Below, in pieces: positions 1 to 5,784 of a stretch of 18,771 nt of DNA. The translations under genes and the position numbers were made by a program. Under the pieces are notes generated by a model. The model searched no databases. It worked only from the letters and a program-made list of their open reading frames with translations, and was not told the DNA's origin. The DNA is from Spirochaetaceae bacterium (GTDB taxonomy: Bacteria > Spirochaetota > Spirochaetia > Treponematales > Breznakiellaceae): positions 1 to 18,771 of the forward strand of contig JAITGJ010000099.1 in the NCBI GenBank assembly GCA_031280705.1, written 5' to 3'. Positions within the stretch are counted from its first letter, which is position 1; each line of letters starts with the position of its first letter.

Positions 1-1147
1 GCACCTTCCGCCGCAGAGTTTCAACCATGATAATTTTAAGCAGTAACAGCGCCCCGGCAAAAAACGGGAAAACCGAAAAATCCATGCGCGCGGCAAGCTG
101 CCCGAACAGCGGGGGCATGAACGTGGTGCCCACATACGCGGCCGCCATTTGCATCCCGATGGCGGCCTGCGAAAAAGCCGCGCCAAAATTCGCGGGCGTC
201 TCATGGATCAGGGCGGGATAAACCGGAGCGCAGCCGAGGCCGATCAAAAAAAGGCCGGGCAAAAGCGCGGCGTTTCCAAACGGCACTATCAGCGCGGCAA
301 TTCCGGCGGCGGTAACGGCCTGTCCCAGGCGGATCATCTGATAATTGTTGAGTTTTACCGTGACAAAGCCCGATATAAACCGCCCAACGGTAATTCCCGT
401 ATAATACAGCGCGATCCAGCGCGCGGCAATTTCAGGCGCGATACGCTTTTCCATTACCAAAAAACTGCTGCCCCAGAGACCCGTTACCGTCTCTATCGCG
501 CAATAACAGAAAAACGATCCGAGCGCCAGGGGAAAACCGGGAATGCAAAGGAGCCGGGAAACGCGCGGAACCTCGTGGGCCGCCGTTTGCTGCGCGTTCC
601 GTTTTCCCCAGAGCGGGAGCGAAACAAACAAAACCGCCGCAAGGCACAACTGCATGACGCCGATAATCCGGTAGCCCAGATGCCACGAACGGTAGTTGAT
701 GAGGCACCACGACATTACAAGCGGCCCCGTGGAAACGCCGATTCCCCAAAAACAGTGCAGCCAATTCATGTGCCGCGCCCGGTAGTGCAGCGCGACATAA
801 TTATTCAGCGCGGCATCGACAGAACCGGCGCCGAGTCCCAGCGGAACGGCGCAGAGGCAAAGTGCGATAAAAACGCGGGAAAACGAAAACCCCGCAAGGG
901 CAAGCGCGGTCATCAAAACGCTCACGGCAGTAACCAGGCCCGTTCCAAAACGCCGGATAACGCGCGCGCTTAATATGCTCGATATAACGGTACCGCCGGC
1001 GGCAATCATAAAAATATAGCCGGCGTAATGCGGCGGCGCCCTGAGCGGACCGTACATGGACGGCCACGCGGACCCGAGCAGGGAATCGGGAATGCCGAGG
1101 CTGATAAACGAAATATAAATGATAATCAAAAGCAGCGTAGTAACCAT
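1..1147 (-). CDS. MFS transporter, C-terminus cut by the window edge
   Basis: An uninterrupted minus-strand frame runs from an ATG at 1147 to the left edge and gives 382 residues without a stop. The product is strongly hydrophobic throughout, with about 11-12 predicted membrane segments. A motif-A-like basic loop (ARVIRRFGTG) lies between the second and third segments, a basic central loop (LWGKRNAQQ) marks the two-half organisation, and a second RFISGF loop sits in the C-terminal half. This is a major facilitator superfamily carrier of the inner membrane; the substrate cannot be told from sequence. Family length is about 400 residues, so little is missing. The start lies 21 bases after the map stop with only a weak GGA as ribosome site, so it is probably read with map. 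Shorter open frames on both strands here are shadows, because the real frame has no stop inside the window. Confidence 0.85.
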   Translation of the reverse strand, partial: MVTTLLLIIIYISFISLGIPDSLLGSAWPSMYGPLRAPPHYAGYIFMIAAGGTVISSILSARVIRRFGTGLVTAVSVLMTALALAGFSFSRVFIALCLCAVPLGLGAGSVDAALNNYVALHYRARHMNWLHCFWGIGVSTGPLVMSWCLINYRSWHLGYRIIGVMQLCLAAVLFVSLPLWGKRNAQQTAAHEVPRVSRLLCIPGFPLALGSFFCYCAIETVTGLWGSSFLVMEKRIAPEIAARWIALYYTGITVGRFISGFVTVKLNNYQMIRLGQAVTAAGIAALIVPFGNAALLPGLFLIGLGCAPVYPALIHETPANFGAAFSQAAIGMQMAAAYVGTTFMPPLFGQLAARMDFSVFPFFAGALLLLKIIMVETLRRKV

Positions 1148-1168
1148 GCGCGTCCGTTGCGGGGAAGA

Positions 1169-1924
1169 TCAATCTTCCGTAAGAATTTCCACACGATCTT
1201 CCAGAATGGCGATAGTGTGCTCCCAGTGGGCGGAAAGACTGCCGTCGGCGGTTACAACTGTCCATTCGTCTTCAAGAATTTCCACATCACCCGTGCCTGC
1301 TGTTATCATCGGCTCAATGGCCAGCACCATGCCGCCGCGCAGTTTGGGATTCGGGCCGCGGGGAATGTTGGACACCTGCGGGTCTTCATGCACCGCAAGC
1401 CCGACGCCGTGGCCGCAGAATTGGTGCACAATGCCCCGTCTCTGGTCAAGCGCGTGGGACTGAATGGCGCGGCTAATCTGGAGCAGGCGTTCCCCCGCGC
1501 GTGCCGCGGCAATGCCCCGGTACAGGCACTCCCGGGTAACGGCGTTCAGGGCGCGGGCTTCGGCGCTGACCGCGCCCGCCTCAACGGTAACGGATTTATC
1601 GCTGATATAGCCGCCCAAATTGATGCCGCAGTCCAGGGACACGAGATCGCCGTTTTTGATGCTGCGCTTGCCGGGAATGCCGTGAATCACTTCTTCGTTT
1701 ATGGAAATGCAGATCGCGCCGGGAAAGGGCGCTTTTTTGGGGCCGTACCCCAGAAAAGCCGGTGTTCCGCCGGCTTTTTTGATCCAGTCCCGGACCCACC
1801 GGTCAATCTCGATGGTGGCGACACCCGGTTTCACCAACGGGATCATCTCCCGGAACATGGCGGAAAGAGCCTGACAGGACACCCGGATACCCGCGATCTG
1901 CGCTTCATTTTTAAGCCGAATCAT
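1169..1924 (-). CDS. map: Type I methionine aminopeptidase
   Basis: Removes the N-terminal methionine from nascent proteins in the cytoplasm, using two divalent metal ions. The 251-residue product has the length of short bacterial type Ia enzymes with no N-terminal extension. All five metal ligands are visible: D98 (SLDCG), D109 (ISDKSVTV), H172 (CGHGVG), E204 (AIEPM) and E235 (EHTI). The substrate-contacting histidines H81 (IHGIP) and H179 are also present. It lies downstream of the Dph6-like gene with a 75-base gap and upstream of the MFS gene. The start ATG has only a weak purine stretch (AAAG) ahead of it. Identification is secure from the complete active site. Confidence 0.97.
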   Translation of the reverse strand: MIRLKNEAQIAGIRVSCQALSAMFREMIPLVKPGVATIEIDRWVRDWIKKAGGTPAFLGYGPKKAPFPGAICISINEEVIHGIPGKRSIKNGDLVSLDCGINLGGYISDKSVTVEAGAVSAEARALNAVTRECLYRGIAAARAGERLLQISRAIQSHALDQRRGIVHQFCGHGVGLAVHEDPQVSNIPRGPNPKLRGGMVLAIEPMITAGTGDVEILEDEWTVVTADGSLSAHWEHTIAILEDRVEILTED

Positions 1925-1999
1925 CGTACTTTAAGTGTATCCAATTTTTCCCGCCGCTCCAAGGGCGAAGCGCCCGGGGCCCGCTTTTGCCAGGGAATG

Positions 2000-2662
2000 T
2001 TATGCCGGTAAAACGGGCAGAATCACGTAATTGCCGCGCTTTACCGTTTCACCCAGGGTATAGGGCACGGGTTCCCGAAACAGGGGGCCGTCATACACAA
2101 AGGTGTGGTATTCGCCGTTTTCTCCGCAAATATCCGCGCCTTCTTGGGCAATTTCCTCCGCAATTTCCCGCGTAAGCGTCCGCCCCAAAAAACGTTCGCT
2201 GAGCCGCGTGGTATCCACAATCGTGATGATGGCTTTGAAACCGGCGTCAACAAGTTCATGTACAAGCGCGCGCCGCCCGCCGTTCCAGAGCGGAAAGAGG
2301 CTTGCAATTCCGGCGGCTTTACAGCGGGCATCGCACCAGGCATAGTGATCCTGTATATCGATGTCTCCAAAAACGCAGACGCGGGCGCCCCGTTCCTTTT
2401 GCCGCGCGAGAGCGGCCTCAAAATCCCGCGCATAGCCGTCGTCCGCGCTGGTCTGGACCAGAACGAGGGGAATGTCCATCAATTCCGCGGCGCGCTGGAG
2501 CAGTTCCGCCGGGACGCCGTGAAACCACGAACGCCCTTCACGCGCATTAAAGGTGGTAAGCAGGCTTACCGGTTTGTGCCCGCTTCTGACGGCCCGGTAC
2601 AACGCGAGCGCCCCGTCTTTGCCGCCGCTGTAGGAAGCGGTAATGGGTAATGATTCCGCCAT
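2000..2662 (-). CDS. Dph6-like ATP-binding protein (adenine nucleotide alpha hydrolase superfamily)
   Basis: The 220-residue product matches the diphthine--ammonia ligase-like family. A PP-loop SGGKD at residues 12-16 binds ATP, followed by FGDI at 98-101 and the family signature DICGENGEYHTF at 177-188. In eukaryotes and archaea this family performs the last step of diphthamide synthesis on elongation factor 2. Bacteria do not make diphthamide, so the substrate of this bacterial member is unknown; an ATP-dependent amidation or ligation is the safest statement. The start is well supported: an ideal AGGAGG lies four bases before the ATG. The upstream gap to the thioesterase gene holds one end of a repeated element that abuts this ribosome site. 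Confidence 0.9.
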   Translation of the reverse strand: MAESLPITASYSGGKDGALALYRAVRSGHKPVSLLTTFNAREGRSWFHGVPAELLQRAAELMDIPLVLVQTSADDGYARDFEAALARQKERGARVCVFGDIDIQDHYAWCDARCKAAGIASLFPLWNGGRRALVHELVDAGFKAIITIVDTTRLSERFLGRTLTREIAEEIAQEGADICGENGEYHTFVYDGPLFREPVPYTLGETVKRGNYVILPVLPA

Positions 2663-2669
2663 GGCTCCT

Positions 2670-2694
2670 CCTAGGGAAGCACTGATTTATTCAA
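2670..2694. repeat. Solo end of a repeated mobile element (copy A)
   Basis: These 25 bases are identical to 12089-12113. The repeat starts with C, then CTAG (2671-2674), then GGAAGCACTGATTTATTCAA. The matching second end found in the other copy is absent nearby, and no YTAR site follows within the gap. The CTAG directly abuts the AGGAGG ribosome site of the Dph6-like gene. A weak GGAAG...CTTCC pairing across 2675-2714 exists but is too short to call a second end. It is probably a remnant of an IS-derived element. Confidence 0.7.
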
Positions 2695-2739
2695 CATGAT
2701 AATGAAAGCCTTCCCCATACGCAAGGAAGGAAAGCGGCG

Positions 2740-3138
2740 CTATGGATTTGGCTCAAGGCCCGGATTGTCGAATTCTTTTGGGATCCGTACCGGCGCGCCG
2801 TTACGATCAACAAAAGCCCAGGTAACTTTCGCGCCGGCGACAAGCTCTTCTCCGCGCCGTATTTCCTGCGCGATGACGCCGCTTACCGCGCCTTTTTTAA
2901 CCGGGCCGGAAATTATGGTAAGGCGGTCCCCGTTAAAGGCGGGCCGTTTGTAGTCAATTTCGACACGGGCGATATAAACGCCGTAACCTGCCGCCAGCGC
3001 CGCATCGTAATCAAATCCGATGGCCTTGAGAAATTCGTACCGTGCCTGTTCCAGATAGTGCAGGTATACCGCGTTGTTGACATGACCGTAACTGTCGCAT
3101 TCGTAGGTGCGGACGGTAATCGAAAATTCAGCTTTCAT
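2740..3138 (-). CDS. Acyl-CoA thioesterase, 4HBT/YbgC family (hotdog fold)
   Basis: A 132-residue single-domain hotdog protein, the usual length for YbgC-type thioesterases that hydrolyse acyl-CoA thioesters in the cytoplasm. The N-terminal signature is clear: RTYECDSYGHVNNAVYLHYL at residues 10-29, with the catalytic Asp at D15, then H19, the NN pair at 21-22 and the following ExAR (E30-R33). The exact acyl substrate cannot be read. The ATG has an AAGGA about seven bases upstream. It is divergent from the Nudix gene, and the two probably share a promoter whose -10 element reads on both strands. It is the likely first gene of a leftward unit with the Dph6-like gene, map and the MFS gene. Confidence 0.92.
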   Translation of the reverse strand: MKAEFSITVRTYECDSYGHVNNAVYLHYLEQARYEFLKAIGFDYDAALAAGYGVYIARVEIDYKRPAFNGDRLTIISGPVKKGAVSGVIAQEIRRGEELVAGAKVTWAFVDRNGAPVRIPKEFDNPGLEPNP

Positions 3139-3149
3139 GGCATTTTCCT

Positions 3150-3178
3150 TTGACAGTCCGGATGAAATTTTCTATAAT
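3150..3178 (+). promoter_or_regulatory. Perfect consensus sigma-70 promoter of the Nudix gene
   Basis: TTGACA at 3150-3155, a 17-base spacer, and TATAAT at 3173-3178 match the housekeeping consensus at every position. The expected start of transcription, about 7 bases downstream, coincides with the Nudix ATG at 3186, so the message should have little or no 5' leader. Confidence 0.88.
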
Positions 3179-3203
3179 ACGATTTATGTTCCGGTACTGT
3201 CCC
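3174..3203 (-). promoter_or_regulatory. Overlapping minus-strand promoter for the thioesterase gene
   Basis: Read on the minus strand, 3179-3174 gives TATTAT (5 of 6 to consensus), 18 bases after GGGACA at 3203-3198 (4 of 6). The -10 shares its bases with the rightward TATAAT because TATAATA is nearly self-complementary. Transcription would start near 3167 and leave a leader of about 28 bases that includes the AAGGA ribosome site. Confidence 0.55.
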
Positions 3204-3737
3204 TCCTGTGCGTCAACACGTGTACGCTTCGAGGAGAACAAGAAAGTTTACTGTCCCGATTGCGGTCTTGTCTATTACCACAACACGGCCGCGGCGGCGG
3301 GGTTGATCCTTAACGCGGACGGGGCGGTGGTCCTGCTGGTGCGGGGAAAGGACCCGGCAAAGGGCAGGCTGGATCTTCCCGGCGGTTTTGTGGACCCTGC
3401 GGAAGGCGCGCTGGAAGGGCTTCGCCGGGAATGCCGGGAGGAACTTGGCTTCGACCCCGCCGCCGCGTTTCCGTCATCGCGCTTTGTTTTTCTCGCTTCG
3501 TTCCCCAATACCTATCCCTACCGGGGGTTTCTCTACAACACCTGCGACCTGTTTTTTACCTTTGACGCGCCGGGCCTTGCCGAAACGGATATTACGCCGG
3601 AGCGGGGTGAAATTGCCGGGGTCAGGTTTGTCCGCCCCGGCGGCATTGATTATGACGAAATTGCTTTTCCCTCGGCCCGCGCGGCCCTTCGCCGGTACAC
3701 AGCATTACTGCGCGGGGAGCAGCCGTTTACGCCGTAG
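3186..3737 (+). CDS. Nudix hydrolase with N-terminal zinc ribbon
   Basis: A 183-residue protein. Four cysteines, C5 and C8 (CPSC) and C23 and C26 (CPDCG), form a zinc ribbon like that of NADH pyrophosphatase. A complete Nudix box spans G67-F89: G67, E73, then R81-E82, then E85-E86-L-G-F, so it should hydrolyse a nucleoside diphosphate linked to another group; the substrate is unknown. An in-frame ATG at 3150 would add 12 residues but lies inside the -35 hexamer of the promoter, so 3186 is chosen. No Shine-Dalgarno sequence precedes 3186, which fits a leaderless message. The 3' end overlaps the convergent DUF1638 gene by 11 bases. Confidence 0.9.
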   Translation: MFRYCPSCASTRVRFEENKKVYCPDCGLVYYHNTAAAAGLILNADGAVVLLVRGKDPAKGRLDLPGGFVDPAEGALEGLRRECREELGFDPAAAFPSSRFVFLASFPNTYPYRGFLYNTCDLFFTFDAPGLAETDITPERGEIAGVRFVRPGGIDYDEIAFPSARAALRRYTALLRGEQPFTP

Positions 3738-4467
3738 CGGCGCCGGCGGCCCTGATAATCTCTTCTTCAGTATACGCCGGAACAGCCGTTTCGCCGGGAC
3801 GCACCACAAGGAATTCCGATCCGTCCCACATGCCGTCAACCAGGCGGCGGAGTATTCCGGTGTTGCCCTGAAATTCGTCAAATTCCCAGCCTTTGTCCAG
3901 GGCGATTTTCCGCGCATCGCCGCGCCGCGCGTCAACTTCCCCGACGCCGTTGTTGACAAAAGTAATTCTGCGGTACTGTTTCAGAGGATTGCCCAGCATG
4001 TCAAGAAGATACTCCGCTTCTTCTTCATCGTACTTTTCAAGATATTCCGCGCGCAGCGCGTCAATGCTGAACGCCCCTTCCAGCAGCTCTCCGGTAAGGC
4101 TCGTGCCCATGCTTCCGGCAGTAACATAGTAGGTTCCCTTGTGCGTATCAAAATACGCGCGGTAATCCTGTTTCGATCCCATAAAAAGCGTAATACAATC
4201 GTGGGCGCGGGGGATCACAACCGGAATATCCGCGCGGAGCGAGCAGATTCCGTTGCTGCACAGCCCGTAGCCCAGCAGTATCGCGTCGTACTTTTGCTGT
4301 TCGATGCGGTCAATCGTGTCTTGCAGTTTTTGCGCCATTTTTTCGGGACCCGCGGCGTGAAGCCCCAGATCCATATAAAAAATATCGATGGTGTTTTCCG
4401 AGCGGGGGGCAAGGAAATCGAATTCCCGCCGCATTACCTCGCAGGCAATAAGTGCATACCGTGCCAT
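3727..4467 (-). CDS. DUF1638 family protein
   Basis: The 246-residue product carries the hallmark stretches of DUF1638: LLGYGLCSNG at residues 64-73, then IPRAHDCITLFMGSKQDY at 85-102 and GTYYVTAGSMG at 111-121. The conserved C9, C70, H89 and C91 could bind a metal or act in catalysis, but this is inference. The biochemical function of the family is, to my knowledge, undefined; some members lie near corrinoid methyltransferase genes, none of which is seen here. The ATG follows the CorC-like gene stop by two bases, and the AAGGAG ribosome site lies inside the end of that gene, so translation is probably coupled. Its 3' end overlaps the Nudix gene tail to tail. Confidence 0.85.
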   Translation of the reverse strand: MARYALIACEVMRREFDFLAPRSENTIDIFYMDLGLHAAGPEKMAQKLQDTIDRIEQQKYDAILLGYGLCSNGICSLRADIPVVIPRAHDCITLFMGSKQDYRAYFDTHKGTYYVTAGSMGTSLTGELLEGAFSIDALRAEYLEKYDEEEAEYLLDMLGNPLKQYRRITFVNNGVGEVDARRGDARKIALDKGWEFDEFQGNTGILRRLVDGMWDGSEFLVVRPGETAVPAYTEEEIIRAAGAATA

Positions 4468-4469
4468 GA

Positions 4470-5777
4470 TTAACGCTCCTTCTCCGTTTTTGGTTTTTTC
4501 CGGACCAGCGCGCTTACCAGGCGGCGGTCCCGAATTTCTTCAACAGTGATTACAATATCACCGCCGTCAACTTCCGCCGCGTTTCCGTCAGCGGGAATTT
4601 CCCCCATAAGACTGAACACATACCCCCCAAAGGTGTCGTATTCCCCGCCGCCGGCCAGTGCCGTCTTGAGCGCACGTTCCACCCGCGCCGGGGGAACCGC
4701 GCCGGAAACCCGCCACCGGTCGCCGTCCAGTTTTTCGATGAGCGCTGCGGCGGGGGGCTGATCGTCAAAATCGCCGACAATTGCCTCAAGCAGATCATGT
4801 ATCGTGATAATGCCGCTTACACCGCCGTATTCGTCCAGAACGACAGCAAAATGATTGCGGCTTTGCTTCATATTTTTGAAAAGCACATCGGTTTTTGCCG
4901 TTTCCGGTACAAAAATCGGCGGGAAAACCGCGTCCGCCATAACCGTTTTCCGGTCGTGGCTTTTAAGGCGGAAATAATCATTGGCCGACAGTATTCCCTT
5001 CACATCATCAAACGTATCGCCGATGACGGGGTAGCAGGCATGACGGTTATCGGTAATAATATTCCGCCACGCGTCATCGGAATCCTTCTCGCGCAGCAAT
5101 ACTGTGTTTGTCCGGTGGGTCATCACTTCCGAAGCTGTGCGGTCATCGAATTCAAACACATTGTGAATAATTTCCTGTTCTCCCGCGTTGATGGCGCCCT
5201 TTTCGCTTCCCGCATCTACCATGAGGCGAATTTCTTCCTCCGTTACGGTCTCGTCTTCCGCGTTGGGATCGAGCCGGAACAGCCGGAGCAGCGCATTGGT
5301 GGAATGGCTGAGCAGCCACACAAGAGGCGCGAAAATCCGCGAAATCACAAAAATAAAATCCGCCATAAAAAACGCAAGCGGTTCGGCCTTTTTCATGGCG
5401 ATGCGCTTGGGTACCAACTCCCCCAGCACCAGCGTAAAAAACGAAAGGATGACGGTGATCGCCACGACCGACGCGGTTTCGAGCGTTTTTGGCGGCACGG
5501 GAACGCCCAGGGCGGCAAGGCGCGCCGCGAGGGCCGGCGCAAAATTATTTGCCGCGAAGGCGCTCGCCAAAAATCCCGCCAGGGTGATGCCCACCTGAAT
5601 GGTGGCAAGAAACCGTGCGGGCTGCCTGGTCAGGGTGAGCAGTTTTTTCGCTTTCTTGTTTCCCCCCGCGGCGAGGTGTTCGAGCTTCGCGTCATTTACG
5701 GAAATGAGCGCAATTTCTGTCGCGGCGAACACCGCATTGACCAGTATCAGTATAAATTGCAGCAGTAACTGTTTCAT
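4470..5777 (-). CDS. CorC/HlyC-type membrane protein (CNNM, two CBS, transporter-associated domain)
   Basis: A 435-residue protein with the full architecture of the CNNM/CorC family. Residues 1 to about 185 are a DUF21 membrane domain with four hydrophobic segments, the first starting at LLLQFILILVNAVFAATE and the third containing LVLGELVPKRIA. Two CBS motifs follow (about 210-265 and 275-330, including EVMTHRTN and DEYGGVSGIITIHDLLEAIV). The C-terminal CorC_HlyC domain (about 345-425) contains YDTFGGYVFSLMGEIP. Family members act in magnesium or cobalt efflux or homeostasis. The old name hemolysin is misleading. AGGGG precedes the ATG by five bases. It starts seven bases after the large exported protease gene and is followed at once by the DUF1638 gene, so the three probably form an operon. 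Confidence 0.95.
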   Translation of the reverse strand: MKQLLLQFILILVNAVFAATEIALISVNDAKLEHLAAGGNKKAKKLLTLTRQPARFLATIQVGITLAGFLASAFAANNFAPALAARLAALGVPVPPKTLETASVVAITVILSFFTLVLGELVPKRIAMKKAEPLAFFMADFIFVISRIFAPLVWLLSHSTNALLRLFRLDPNAEDETVTEEEIRLMVDAGSEKGAINAGEQEIIHNVFEFDDRTASEVMTHRTNTVLLREKDSDDAWRNIITDNRHACYPVIGDTFDDVKGILSANDYFRLKSHDRKTVMADAVFPPIFVPETAKTDVLFKNMKQSRNHFAVVLDEYGGVSGIITIHDLLEAIVGDFDDQPPAAALIEKLDGDRWRVSGAVPPARVERALKTALAGGGEYDTFGGYVFSLMGEIPADGNAAEVDGGDIVITVEEIRDRRLVSALVRKKPKTEKER

Positions 5778-5784
5778 CGCGCCC

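Noticed and set aside
149..973. Plus-strand 274-codon frame and minus-strand frames 432-764 and 801-1265
   Set aside because: All are shadows of the MFS transporter gene, whose frame is open to the left edge and encodes a typical membrane protein.
1963..1975. GGGCG-AAG-CGCCC hairpin between the Dph6-like gene and map as a terminator
   Set aside because: The stem is five pairs and no T run follows on the minus strand; the genes probably remain co-transcribed.
1028..2011. Long plus-strand open frame (327 codons) opposite map
   Set aside because: The minus strand carries a complete methionine aminopeptidase with all metal ligands. The plus frame has no family resemblance, is rich in Arg/Gly/Asn as expected for an antisense frame in GC-rich DNA, and lacks a ribosome site.
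2675..2714. A complete short element with GGAAG/CTTCC ends at copy A
   Set aside because: Only five or six end bases pair, the inner bases do not, and the right flank (CCAT) is not a YTAR site.
3388..4473. Plus-strand 361-codon frame
   Set aside because: It runs through the Nudix gene in another frame and opposite the DUF1638 gene; its composition is that of an antisense frame and no domain is visible.
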